This document shows, piece after piece, positions 20,534 to 30,960 of a DNA stretch of 64,000 bases. The notes under the pieces were generated by a model. That model was not told where the DNA came from, did not search any database, and worked only from the letters and a program-made list of their open reading frames with translations. Both the position numbers and the translations under genes were made by a program. This stretch comes from Dactylonectria macrodidyma (taxonomy: Eukaryota > Ascomycota > Sordariomycetes > Hypocreales > Nectriaceae): assembly GCA_020744425.1 (NCBI GenBank), contig JAGMUV010000027.1:372001-436000 (forward strand), in the 5' to 3' direction. The first letter of the stretch is position 1. Each line of letters starts with the position of its first letter.

Positions 20534-23500
20534 GACCTTCCGCATCCTACAGCTCAATGTACGAAAGCGAGAACCGGTACAACAAAGTTTGATGAACGAC
20601 GCAGACCTCAAGGACTACGGAGTGCTGGCGGTCTCTGAACCGTACGCAAAAAAGATCGACGGCAAGGTGGTAACGAGCCCTGCGGGGCACAGCAACTGGA
20701 CGAGGATGATACCGACGCACACGCACGATGCGCCCTGGCCGATCCGAAGCATGCTCTGGGTACGAAGCGACATCGAGGCGGAGCAGGTGCCGATACCATC
20801 AGCAGATCTCACGGCAGCGGTGCTTCGACTGCCACAGAGACACATCCTAATGGTGTCAGTGTACGTGAATGGGAAGAGCACAGAGGCGCTAATATCTACA
20901 GTTAGAGTGCTGCATGGCCTGATCCAGCGATTCCGTAATGGCACCGGCACGCGTACGGACGTGGTGCTGGCTGGAGACTTCAACCGCCATGACCTACTCT
21001 GGACCGGAGACGAGGTGTCAGCAAGAAGACAAGGCGAAGCCGAGCCAATCATCGATCTGATGAACGAGCACGGCCTCTGCAGCCTCCTTCCGAGGGGCAC
21101 GAAGACGTGGCAAGGCCCGGACAAAGAGAGCACCATCGATTTGGTGCTCGCAACGTCGGAACTGGCAGATGAGATGGTGAAGTGTTCCCTTCATCCGACC
21201 GACCACGGGTCAGACCATAGAGCGATCCAGACGACGTTTAACATCGCAATGCCCGAGAGGACCACGACGCAAAGATTGTTGTTCAAGAACGCTCCTTGGA
21301 CTCTTATAAGAACCAGAGTGGAAGATAAACTCCGGCCGCTCCCCTGGGCTGTAGACGTGCAGACGCAGACGGACCAGCTGATGCGAGTCGTCCTAGAGGC
21401 AATCCACGACCTGACGCCTCGAGCGCAACCTCCACCGTATGCGAAACGCTGGTGGACAAAGGACCTAACACAACTGCGGCGGGCATACACGTTCTGGCGG
21501 AACCAAGCGAGGGCGCAACGGCGAGCGGGTCAAGCGCGACCAGACCTGGAGCGACGAGCCAAGGAAGCAGCCAAGGAGTACCACGACGCCATACGGAGCC
21601 AGAAGAAAGCACATTGGGACGACTTCCTGGCCGAAGACGTCAACATCTGGAAAGCGGCCAAGTATCTCGAACCTAGCAAGGACGCCTTGGGCGACAAGGT
21701 GCCACCCTTGAAGAGAGGAAATGGATCTATGACCAAGGACAAGGCAGAACAAGCCGAAGAGCTTCTCGGCACGTTCTTCCCTCCCTTGCCAGCGAGAATC
21801 GAAGATGAAGGAGTGCGACCGCAGCGGAAAGCGGTGCCCATGCCGGGCCTGACCCCGGAAGAAATCGAAGAAAAAGTCATGGCGGCAAAACCATGGAAAG
21901 CACCCGGCGAAGATGGCCTCCCGGCGATGGTGTGGAGACAACTCTGGCCAGTGGTAAAGTACCGGGTGTTGGCTCTCTTCGATGCGTCGCTCAGAGACGG
22001 CATAGTGCCTCGCCAATGGAGAAGTGCGAAAATCATCCCGCTGAAGAAGCCGGACAAGGGAGACTACACGGTAGCGAAGGCGTGGCGACCGATATCGCTT
22101 TTGTCAACCCTTGGTAAAATAATGGAAGCGGTCGTTGCTGATCGCATCTCCTACGCAGTAGAGACTTACGGGCTCCTGCCTGCAAACCACTTCGGAGCGA
22201 GGAAGCGACGGTCGGCCGAGCAAGCGCTCCTGCTCCTGCAGGAACAAATTTACAAGGCATGGAGAGCTCGCAAAGTGCTCAGCCTGATCAGTTTCGACGT
22301 TAAAGGCGCCTACAACGGAGTGTGCAAAGAGCGACTACTCGAGAGGATGAAGGCGAGAGGGGTACCAGACAGACTGGTCAGGTGGATCGATGCCTTCTGC
22401 TCCGGGCGAACAGCCTCGATGATGGTGAACGGGTACACGTCTGAGCAGCGAGATCTACCCCAAGCAGGTCTCCCTCAGGGATCGCCGCTGTCACCCATCT
22501 TGTTCCTCTTCTTCAACGCAGATTTAGTGCAGAGAAGGATTAAGGCGGAAGGCGGCTCAATTGCATTCGTGGACGATTACTCGGCCTGGGTGACCGGCCC
22601 GACCGCGGAGGCGAACCGGGCAGGCATTCAGTCGATCATTAACCAAGCGCTCGAGTGGGAGAGACGCAGCGGTGCAACGTTTGAAGCAGACAAGACGACA
22701 GTCATCCACTTCACGCGAGTCGCCGTGCGTAACAGTGACAGGTCGTTTTGGATCAAAGAGAATGAGGTCAAACCTAAAAACAGCGCAAAAATTCTGGGAG
22801 TGGTCATGGACGTAGGCCTGCGGTACCAGGAGCACATGGCTAGAGCCGCCGCCAAGGGGCTCACCGCCGCCATGTGTCTGAGAAGGTTGAAAATGCTGTC
22901 ACCGAGGGTGGCGAGACAGTTATTCGTAGCGACGGTGGCGCCGGCGATGGACTATGCCTCCAACGTCTGGACGCACGCTCGCCGCGCAAGAGAAGCTGCC
23001 TGGCTGAACAAAGCACAGTTGGTGGGAGCGCAGGCAATTACAGGAGCGTTCCGTACTGTCGCAACGGCGGTGGCCGAGGCCGAAGCCAGTATCCAGACGG
23101 TAGAGCAACGACACAGACAAGCCGCGACAAGATTCTGCATCAACTTGCGGACCCTTCCGAAGACACACCCGCTAGCAGCTTTGAAGAACAAGGCAAGCAA
23201 GCGGTTTATATCACCAATGCAGAAGATTGTCTCGGCGGTGGAAAGGGACCATACGGAGCGGATGGAGGTTATCCATGAGTATGCGTTGCCGCCATGGACC
23301 AGTCGCATCCCAGTAGTGGTCGAGGACGACCTAGCGAAGGCAGCCAAGGCACCAAACGACATCGAGGGCATCATCATAGCAACGTCTAGCTCGAAGAAGG
23401 GCGGCATAGTAGGAATGGGAGGAGTCGCGCGCAACGCGACTCGCAACAGTGCAGGCGAGGTGGTTGCCAGCTATTCCGTCACTCTCGGGCCCGGAGACGA

Positions 23501-24305
23501 GCAGAATCCGTACACAGCGGAACTAGCAGCAATAGCGATGGGGCTGGAGTGCACGCCGCCCAAGCTTCCTTTTCAGGACGTAACGGTCATGACGAGCAAC
23601 CGCTCGGCCGTGGAAGTGATCAGGAGGCCTCGGCAGCAATCCGGTCAATGCACTATCCGTCAGATATACGACCGCACCAAGTGCCTTCGGAAAAGAGGCT
23701 GTTCTGTTAGAGTCATGTGGGTGCCGGCTAAGGCCGAAGGTTTTGCATTGGGACCGATGGCCAAGGCAGCAGCGCAGAGAGCTACCAAAGCAGAGTGCGT
23801 GGTAGAGACACCGTCGTACCAAGCAAGGTCCACAACACTTCGACTGGCGCTCCTCCAACAACGGCAGTGTGGGCGACTCCCGGAAGGGGTTGGACAGTAC
23901 TCAAAGCGCATCGACAAGGCCCTGCCGGGCAAGCACACCCGTGCACTATACGACTCACTAAAAAGAAAAGAATCGGACGTGATAGCCCAGCTTCGGACTG
24001 GGATGATACGACTGAACAGTTATCTTCACAGGATAGGGGCAGCGGAATCGGACATATGCGATTGTGGACAAGCAGCAGAGACGATTGGGCACTTCCTCTT
24101 CCGATGCAAAAAGTGGACAATGCAACGGGAAGCCATGTTTAAATGCTCGCGAACAAAGATTGGGAATTTGTCTTTCTTCTTGGGAGGAAAAGCTGCGTCG
24201 GACGACGAAAAGTGGAAGCCAAACATGCAGGCTGTGCGTGCGGCAATCAAATTTGCTATCGCGACGCACAGGCTCGATGCGGGCCAGCGGCCATCGGCAA
24301 ACTAA
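20526..24305 (+). CDS. LINE-4 ORF2, AP endonuclease-reverse transcriptase-RNase H-like polyprotein
   Basis: 1259 aa, fully open. AP-endonuclease: GDFNRHDLLWTGDE and [12 protein letters not shown]. Reverse transcriptase: KAWRPISLLSTLGK, SFDVKGAYNGV, GLPQGSPLSPILFLFFNADL and FVDDYSAW (about residue 680). RNase H-like: TAELAAIAMGLE is kept, but the expected catalytic Asp of the D-S-x-x-A motif is Ser/Asn (MTSNRSAVEVI) and the last Asp region is also changed. The end is CDCGQAAETIGHFLFRC, a zinc motif typical of these elements. Expected role: target-site nicking and reverse transcription of the element RNA. The last third is duplicated in LINE-3. Confidence 0.92.
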   Translation: MCKTFRILQLNVRKREPVQQSLMNDADLKDYGVLAVSEPYAKKIDGKVVTSPAGHSNWTRMIPTHTHDAPWPIRSMLWVRSDIEAEQVPIPSADLTAAVLRLPQRHILMVSVYVNGKSTEALISTVRVLHGLIQRFRNGTGTRTDVVLAGDFNRHDLLWTGDEVSARRQGEAEPIIDLMNEHGLCSLLPRGTKTWQGPDKESTIDLVLATSELADEMVKCSLHPTDHGSDHRAIQTTFNIAMPERTTTQRLLFKNAPWTLIRTRVEDKLRPLPWAVDVQTQTDQLMRVVLEAIHDLTPRAQPPPYAKRWWTKDLTQLRRAYTFWRNQARAQRRAGQARPDLERRAKEAAKEYHDAIRSQKKAHWDDFLAEDVNIWKAAKYLEPSKDALGDKVPPLKRGNGSMTKDKAEQAEELLGTFFPPLPARIEDEGVRPQRKAVPMPGLTPEEIEEKVMAAKPWKAPGEDGLPAMVWRQLWPVVKYRVLALFDASLRDGIVPRQWRSAKIIPLKKPDKGDYTVAKAWRPISLLSTLGKIMEAVVADRISYAVETYGLLPANHFGARKRRSAEQALLLLQEQIYKAWRARKVLSLISFDVKGAYNGVCKERLLERMKARGVPDRLVRWIDAFCSGRTASMMVNGYTSEQRDLPQAGLPQGSPLSPILFLFFNADLVQRRIKAEGGSIAFVDDYSAWVTGPTAEANRAGIQSIINQALEWERRSGATFEADKTTVIHFTRVAVRNSDRSFWIKENEVKPKNSAKILGVVMDVGLRYQEHMARAAAKGLTAAMCLRRLKMLSPRVARQLFVATVAPAMDYASNVWTHARRAREAAWLNKAQLVGAQAITGAFRTVATAVAEAEASIQTVEQRHRQAATRFCINLRTLPKTHPLAALKNKASKRFISPMQKIVSAVERDHTERMEVIHEYALPPWTSRIPVVVEDDLAKAAKAPNDIEGIIIATSSSKKGGIVGMGGVARNATRNSAGEVVASYSVTLGPGDEQNPYTAELAAIAMGLECTPPKLPFQDVTVMTSNRSAVEVIRRPRQQSGQCTIRQIYDRTKCLRKRGCSVRVMWVPAKAEGFALGPMAKAAAQRATKAECVVETPSYQARSTTLRLALLQQRQCGRLPEGVGQYSKRIDKALPGKHTRALYDSLKRKESDVIAQLRTGMIRLNSYLHRIGAAESDICDCGQAAETIGHFLFRCKKWTMQREAMFKCSRTKIGNLSFFLGGKAASDDEKWKPNMQAVRAAIKFAIATHRLDAGQRPSAN

Positions 24306-24590
24306 CCTCTAGCGTGCGACTATACTAACAAAAAGCAGCCTCAATTTTGGCAGACCGTGCTTCAGCTGCCGAGGATAGGATGCTGAACACTTGCAGAATT
24401 TGGCCTTCAAGCAGGCCTGTCATGGAACAAGCAGCGACGAGGTTGAGCAGCAAGCGATGAGACGACAATCCGTGGGGCTTGGGGTGTCAGGTACCAAATG
24501 TTCTGAAATGTGAACTAGATTGTATCAAGGCCCTATAGGGACTTCCCTCCGGGCGAAATAAAATCCAATCCAATCCAACCGTAGATTCGC

Positions 24591-26840
24591 CGGATTTACA
24601 CCAACCTACACACTTGACTTCAACCGACCAGAACTCAACAGAAACCTCATCAAATATCTTCAAGTTTGAAATCCAGTAGAAGGAGTATCTTTTCATACAT
24701 ATCAATCCATCTCATAGTCTTCAAGCCACCTTGGTCGCTTCCTGTTCCGCTGCGGCCGTCCTGACCCCCGAAATACCACCAGCATCTCCCGATCACTCTC
24801 AACAACAAGAGAAGGCCTTTTGGAGCTAGTCTTACAGCTCTCAGTGTTTCCTGGCTCATCCAATCTCTTGTGGTCTGGTCGATTTGGTGATTGCGATACC
24901 ACAGGAAGCTCTGATGGCGGTGGAAGAGCGACGATTATCTCAGCTCGCACCCTCGGACTCTCCTCGGCAGTCCCAGAAGCTACCCGTCGTGCCCCCTGCT
25001 TCCCTTTCACCTTATCCTTATTCTCATGTCTAGTCTTCTCTCGAAGCTGGCGGTTTGCTTCTTGAACCTGTTGTCTGGCTTGCTTTTCCTGCCGCTTTCT
25101 CTCCCTTTCCTCCTCTCGTTGCCTCCTCCTCGCCAAAACCTGGGCCTTTTGCTCCTCTGCCTTCTGTTGTCGCTGAGACTTCTCGATCTGCTTCTGTAAA
25201 GCCTGCTCCTTCTTCTGAGTTTCCAGTGCGGCTTTTTTCAGGCGCGCTTGGGCAATTTTCTGCGGGCTGAATACCTGGGCTGAATTAGGATCCGTACGGT
25301 CAAAGAGATAATCTTTCAGAGCTTTACCGCGCTGTCTGCGCCGCTTCTCGTGATCAATTGTCTCGCGGAGTCCTTGATTCTCATTTCTAAGAAGTTCAAC
25401 CTCCGCTTGGATGCTTTCGAGTGTCCTCTTGAGCTTCCTCGTGTGAACATCAGCTTCGTCAGACGATTTACCCACTACTTGGTCAACTAGTCGTCGCAAA
25501 TCCCGAGCTGTAGGTTGTTGCAACGCTGCTGACTGTGCCGAGTCACTGCCTGTACTTGGCTCGTCGTCTGTTTTCTTAGCGATCTGCGATAGGACCACTT
25601 CTGGGTCAAAAGGGTGGAGCCCAGTCCGTTTCCAGCCACTCGCGATGTTCTCGGAAGAGAAGGAAGCTTCAAATGCATTCCAAAACAAGGTCCAAAACTC
25701 GCGTTTCGACAGACTTACGAGCCCTTGTGTTTTTGACATCCATCCGATGAGCTGATTGGTGTAAGCCGTCGACAGAGGGCTAAATAACGACACATCCAGC
25801 GGTTGAAGCCGATGCGTGGAATGGGGAGGAAACACCGCAACGATGATTCGGTGTTGCTCACACCACTCGAGAAAGTCCATATTAATATGGCTAGAGTGGC
25901 CATCGGTGATGAGAAGGCGATAATCGCGACCGTTTCGAGCTTTGGCCTTGGTGAAGCGATCGAAAACACCGATGAGCCACTCTTTGCCAAGCTCATGATT
26001 TGTCCAGCCCGTTTCAGAGGTTGTAAAGAAAGCAGAGTGATGCTCTGGATCAAATTCTGTGAGCCAAGAGTCCTGAACTTGTCCTGGCTTGCCTTGGTAA
26101 ATGAGGAAAGGAGGTAAGGAGCTCATGTCCTGACAGATGCACGCCAAGAACGTGATCCAGGATCGGTTACCATCCTGAGATGCACCCAGCAACTTTCCTT
26201 GTTTTTTAAGATTAAGAGTGAAAACCCTCTTGGTTCGATTGATGACACCCAAGAGAAAACCTTTTTCGTCAACATTGTACGTATTTTGAGGGAGGATGTC
26301 GTATTCTTCGATTTTCTTGCGAATCTTCCATCTTTAGCCACGAACAGGAGACTTGGGTCGTTGACTTACAAGCTCAAAATAGGCCTTATACCTAGAGGTA
26401 TTGTCTGCCCTTTTGCGAGCAACATCAAAACCATCAAACCAGCTACAACCTAGCTCTTGCCGGTAGCGTTGGACGAAGCTGTATGGCCAGTTCTTTCCGA
26501 CTTCGGTTTTTGCTACATCCTGGGCGAAATTCTTAATCATAGGTAGCGTAGGTGGAATACCACGAGACGAAAGCTTATGAATGTAAGCAACAAGCTCAAG
26601 TTCCTGTTGTTTTGACAGTCGAGATTTGTATGTCGAGTCGGCATCCCGTCTTGACCGCTGTTTGCCTTGATGGCGCCGTCGCAAGGTAGTTTCGTCGCAA
26701 CTGAACTGTCTAGAAACTTCGGCATAATTGATTGATTCTGCCGATTTTAAAAAATCAAGAGCCTTGTCAATAGCTTCCATGGTTGTTGAGTTGCGGTCGA
26801 CTGAAGTCAAGTGTGTAGGTGGGCATAAATCCGGCGGATC
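24591..26840 (-). mobile_element. Pogo-type DNA transposon, coding part apparently intact
   Basis: Imperfect inverted ends face each other at about 24591-24640 and 26785-26840. They share CCGGATTTA and ACCTACACACTTGACTTCA. A pogo-type transposase gene lies between them on the minus strand. LINE-4 inserted at the very edge of the left end. The right end continues into two direct copies of TCCGGCGGATCACCGG (about 26829-26860). The exact outer boundaries and the TA duplication are not certain. Confidence 0.78.
24702..26780 (-). CDS. Pogo-type transposase (HTH-CENP-B plus DDE_1)
   Basis: Exons 26780-26370 and 26324-24702, with a 45-bp intron at 26325-26369 (GTAAGT to AAG). Removing it turns an in-frame TAA into a clean pogo junction (YFEL joined to IRKKIEEYDI). 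Predicted 677 aa from ATG 26780. The N-terminal helix-turn-helix/CENP-B-like DNA-binding part ends near residue 137. The DDE_1 core shows YNVDEKGF, LLITDGHSSH and FPPHSTHRLQPLDVS. The C-terminus is a long basic, Gln/Arg-rich coiled coil (KKEQALQKQIEKSQRQQK). Cut-and-paste transposase; no nonsense codon after splicing. The intron could instead be read as a stop codon, but frame preservation and the family consensus favour splicing. Confidence 0.85.
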
Positions 26841-26870
26841 ACCGGATCCGGCGGATCACCGGGAAATCCC

Positions 26871-26930
26871 TTACCATGCACCACCACCCTTTCGCCAACC
26901 CCACCCTTTCGCCAAGCAAAAAAAAAACAA
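26871..26930 (+). repeat. Orphan left end of a second Fot1-like element
   Basis: TA followed by CCATGCACCACC and two copies of CCCTTTCGCCAA. The layout mimics the intact Fot1-like end at 27272, which starts TA-CCAT and carries CCACTTAAAG twice. No matching right end is visible in the window, so this is probably a broken element edge. Confidence 0.4.
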
Positions 26931-27271
26931 CCACCAAAACTCAAATATTTCACTTACACAGAATTTAACCAAAATGAAAGTTATTTGCAAATGGCTGCTT
27001 TCTTTAAATATCAAATTGATGTGTCTTGACTCCTGTTTTTTTTTACTAGCCGCTCTGATCGCCTGGTGCGGCCAATCATCACACTGTAGCCAGTTCTTTA
27101 GAAAGAGAAATAGCATGGAACGGAAGTGGATAAACCTCCTTCTTGTCATTATTCCGTCACATGCTGAACTGTTTAGGCGTGTTAAAGCAAGGACCAGAAG
27201 TGGATTTAGAGTGATGAAAAAATTGGTCCGTAGTAGCTGTATGCTTTAATTATCAGATCAAGGATTTAGTA
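26931..27271. other. A/T-rich spacer, no gene seen
   Basis: A/T-rich sequence with short ORFs only. It may be the inside of the orphan Fot1-like element whose left end is at 26871. The TA at 27270-27271 is the left half of the next element's target duplication. Confidence 0.35.
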
Positions 27272-29503
27272 CCATCCCCCACCACTTAAAGAATCACACC
27301 ACTTAAAGCATAGCACAAAAAATCATCGCCCCATACAAAATCCAATATTTGATGCACGCAGAAACCAACCACCTTGTCCATTAAAAATGAAGCCACTCGG
27401 ATGTTCTATAGAGAATTGCTTGAATTTTACTCTCTGCGTGGTTTTTTGACCTCCCGACCGCTCCGTGTGCGCTGGCAGTGCTTTGTTACGACTATAAAGT
27501 CCTCACTTTCGTCCTCTGACCTGACACCCACCTCAATCACCGACTCGACCTCCTCATCCACATCCACCTCTATTTCTGCCTCCTTTGAGTCATGAAGAGC
27601 TTCTCCAGCCGCTAGAGCCTCCGCTAGAGCCATGAATCGTCGGTTCGGGTTCGGTACCGCCTTTCTTTTCTTCCCTCGCCGCACCTGGGCCATCTGCTCT
27701 TCGAGGCTAGTAATCCGCGCATTCTGAACGGCCACCTTCATCTCTAAAGCTTCTAACCCCTTTGCGATCTTACTGTACTTCCGCCTGGTCGGTAGACTTC
27801 GGTGTTTGGCCATATCCCTCACTTGCCGGCTCGTTTTCGGCGTATTATCTGAGTGCAGTGGAGGAGGGCTCGGTATCTTGAACTGTTCTAGCAGTTTTTC
27901 TTTGTCCGGTTGAATTTCCGGATGTGTTAGAGCTTTGTGAAGGATGATAGGCCAATTTCTAGTAAATCTCTAGCCGGATAAGACAATCTCCTTCCTCATG
28001 CCCGCCTTCCTGGCTTTCGCATATGCCTGAATAAAGTTCACTTTGTCAACCGGCGCAGAATCAGTTAAACTAGCCAGCTTTTGGAGTTCTTTCTGATACG
28101 CACCTTTGATGACATTAAAAATTCCATTATCTAACAGTTATAAACCTTAGGAACAATGTGCTGGTAGGTAACAGCAGTAGATGTTGTTCAGAAAGCACGT
28201 GGCCATCCACTCGTCCTGACTGCTCGTTAGCGACCCTATAGCGGGTGACTCCGCGGCGAAAACACCAAAAGGCTCACCTGCGCATGGCTCCCGTGACCGT
28301 CAAGGATAATAAGTCTCGCATCCGATGCATCACGAGGCTCCGTTTGAGGTAGATAAACGTCCTTCAACCACTCGAAAGCTATATGGTTGTCGGTCCAGCC
28401 GTTCGGTGATGTGATGTACCGGTAGTGCCAGTCCGCTATCAATTCGAATTCGTTAAGAAACCACTGCTTCTGCAGCTCTTTTCCTTTAAAGATAATTCCC
28501 GGTTTCAAAGCACGGCCAGTTGCGGTGACAGCCTCAATAAACGAAGTCCAGGTGCGCGACTGGACGCCTTTTAATAACGCCTTCTTATTCGGGTCGGAAC
28601 TCCCGATTACGAGGCTGTCCAAGCCTTATGGACAACCAATTAGTTATGACCTACAAAAGCCCATAGGGAACTTATAGAGGACTTACCGAAACCCGCCATT
28701 ATGCCGCCCTCGTCCACGTTAACCGTATTCTCAGGCTTGATCCAGCCATACTCGTTCTGCTGGATATCGAAGTACTAATTGACCGCCTTCGGAGTAAACC
28801 CGTCAAATCTGGCGGCTTCCTGGCGTTTCCTAAGCTTGGTAGATAGTGTTGAATGACGCTTGATGGACCTGGTGGTCCAGTTTTGACCTAATGGCTTGTT
28901 ATCTCCCTGTTGACAGAGGAGGGCTTCGGCGCAGCTTCGAAGTTGGCTATGCGTGACAGCGTAGCCTAAGGACTCCTGCCGCAGAAGCCAACGAACGAGG
29001 CGGCCTTCCTGACTCGTATAAATACGTTGGTGAGGGTGGGTAGACTCTTTCCTGCCCTTCTGGCTAGAAAGTTTTTTCGAGAAGACTGGTTGAGGCACCC
29101 CGTACTTATCGGAGGCCTGGTATTGTGATAGAGAACCGTCAGTAATATCGAATATAGCATTAATAACGTCTTTTTCGGTATAAATATAGCGACCCATTTT
29201 GGAGATATTTTACGCGTGTAAACTACGTAGAGAGTCTTCTTAACTTTGTGGGAGTCGAAGGATGAGAGACCGAGAAATGCAAATTTTCCAATGTCTTGAA
29301 ACCCCCATGATACGTACAAAGTCGGAAGTAAAATGACCCAGGGTAAGACACCACATAAAAAATAATGCACTACAAGTTTCTTTTTTCGCGAATAGCTTCA
29401 TTGTGCTAAAATGCGGTGCAAATAAAATGGTAGGGTTTGTATGGGGCGATGATTTTTTGTGCTATGCTTTAAGTGGTGTGATTCTTTAAGTGGTGGGGGA
29501 TGG
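27272..29503 (-). mobile_element. Fot1-like (pogo family) transposon with 68-bp perfect inverted ends
   Basis: Positions 27272-27339 and the reverse complement of 29436-29503 are identical over 68 bp, starting CCATCCCCCACCACTTAAAG. TA flanks both ends (27270-27271, 29504-29505), the Tc1/mariner-pogo target duplication. The ends carry the 10-mer CCACTTAAAG twice. The transposase gene inside is riddled with C-to-T nonsense changes, so the element is dead, but its perfect ends could still be mobilised in trans. Confidence 0.92.
27427..29197 (-). pseudogene. Fot1-like transposase, inactivated by several nonsense codons
   Basis: ATG 29197. An N-terminal HTH region (MGRYIYTEKDVINAIFDI) leads into a CENP-B-like helix-turn-helix. 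TAG at 28775-28777 interrupts NxYFDIQQNEYGW. A GTAAGT intron then precedes LDSLVIGSSDPNKK, the DDE_1 core with ILDGHGSHAQ and a second intron. At about 28133-28153 the expected CSQGLQPLDNG reads with two TAA codons, and another TAG at 27970-27972 replaces the Trp of LSGWRF. The last part is a coiled coil and acidic tail. All these stops fit CAA/CAG or TGG mutated at CpA. No functional transposase is expected. Confidence 0.88.
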
Positions 29504-29505
29504 TA

Positions 29506-30941
29506 AGGCCTATCTTCCGATCGACGATTGGGCCGATCAAGAGACGCAACCGAGGGTCATATCATATGTCAGAAAGGCCAGCAGCTTGAAGACGGAACAG
29601 ATGCGAAAGCAACGAATCCTGGCTCGGACGCCAGCGAGGATCCGTTGCTACGAATTGTGGCCCTCCTTAAACGCGTCGAGGAACGTGCGGAAAGGGCTGA
29701 GAAACGCATCGAAGCTCTGGAAGAGTTCATTCGCAACGAGCTCTTCCCACGCATTGCAAGCCCCCCAGAGGCCGCTTGCTCTAACGCGGCGCACCAGGAC
29801 CAGGACCAGCACTTGCCACCGTCGCCGCCGCCCTCTCCGGCTCCCGGTCCCCTTCCTGGCGTTGGATTGGACCTGAGCCGGGTCCAGGACCGCGACATCA
29901 AAGAGGGCAATGCAGGAACAGTTCGTCGGCGCGCAAACGAAGCCCTTAAAGATCTGGGGGTGTCATGTCTGGGAGTCAATTCAAAGGGAAACGGGCGCTA
30001 TCGACTGCTCTTTCGAGAGGCGGATGTCGATAAGGTACGACAGAACGACTCCTGGATCAGGACACACTTCGACAAGGCAACGATTTACGGAGAACAATGG
30101 TACCCATTCCGGGTTGATAGGGCGTATCGTGCGGTGGCGACAGATGAGCTCGGATGTGCCGTTTTTGGGCAGATGAACGGGGTTAAAGTACACAAGATGC
30201 GATGGCTCGGAACAGCGTCCGTGGATAAGGAGTACCGCTCGATGGTGGTGTATGTGGACAAGAAAGAGGAGGCGAACAGACTGCTTGCGAAGCAGACGGT
30301 CGAGATGGCGAATGGCGAGTGTGCATTCACCCGACCTTTCGTCCAGGGACTTCAGCCAGCCAGGTGTTACCGATGCCACCTCTACGGACACTTACACTAT
30401 CGTTGCAAAGCGCCGGCTCCGATCTGTGGACAGTGTGCCCAACCGGGCCACTTCGCGTCCGCCTGCACCTCAGACGTTTTCAAGTGTGCAGCGTGTAATG
30501 GAAAAGGAGCACACAAAGCTACGGACCCAGGGTGGCTGGTGTATCGCCGAGAACTGGCCAAGTTACGACCGTCAACCTACTAACAAGATATCCTCTGTCT
30601 TAACCTTTTCTTTTTAGCACCGACCCTCTACCTATACCTGTGGTTGCCCGCAGCTGGTAGGTTAGCTACACCGAACGTCTTTAGGCAAGTGTACTCTTCG
30701 TCAATGGCGGCGGAGGAGAGTGGCCTGTATGTCATCAGACAGGCTCCAGAATTGGAAAAGGACGGGTCAAATAGCAAGAGACGGATTGAAGGATATAAGA
30801 GAAATTCAGGCACTTGTATCGAGATAGATTATTATGGCTCGGAACCGAGTATTGGACGATTCTAGAATAGGCTAGCGATTCTTACGTTGCTGCCCCTCTA
30901 ATCACGGGCGTAATGGAACATCATATCATATCATATCATAT
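29506..30941 (+). mobile_element. LINE-5: ORF1-only LINE derivative
   Basis: A gag-like ORF1 is followed about 300 bp later by a LINE 3' end (ACGGGCGTAATGGAA at 30904, then CATAT repeats to 30941). There is no endonuclease-reverse transcriptase ORF between them. The left boundary is the Fot1-like element, so the 5' end may be lost. No target duplication was found. It is either an internally deleted LINE or a non-autonomous lineage that depends on another element's ORF2. Confidence 0.72.
29528..30583 (+). pseudogene. LINE-5 ORF1, gag-like protein without visible start
   Basis: An open frame of about 350 codons with no ATG at its 5' end, which abuts the Fot1-like element. It has a short coiled coil (VEERAERAEKRIEALEEF), a Pro-rich linker, an RRM-like middle (RSMVVYVDKKEEANRLL) and knuckles CYRCHLYGHLHYRC and CGQCAQPGHFASAC. 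A third, CAACNGKGAHKATD, has lost its final Cys. It is clearly homologous in plan to the other ORF1 proteins but belongs to a distant lineage. Coding potential is preserved although it lacks an obvious initiation codon. Confidence 0.75.
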
Positions 30942-30960
30942 CTACACACTTTCAGTCTAA

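Larger units (their letters stand above)
19098..24577 (+). mobile_element. LINE-4: full-length Tad1-like retrotransposon with both ORFs open
   Basis: A complete two-ORF LINE with no nonsense or frameshift mutation. The tail is CCAAT repeats after CCGGGCGAAATAAA (24549-24562). A short 8-bp repeat, AGATTCGC (19090-19097 and 24583-24590), probably is the target duplication, with about five extra bases after the tail. The pre-insertion site then reads straight into the pogo inverted end. It is the parent or sister of LINE-3. Of the LINEs here it is the only candidate for an active copy. Confidence 0.9.

Noticed and set aside
26728..27249. Plus-strand ORF of 173 codons downstream of the pogo element
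   Set aside because: It spans the pogo inverted end, homopolymer runs and A/T-rich spacer; no protein-like composition.
30919..30941. CATAT repeats as a CRISPR or satellite array
   Set aside because: A short simple repeat directly after a LINE 3' core; no spacers. No CRISPR array is visible anywhere, as expected for a fungus.
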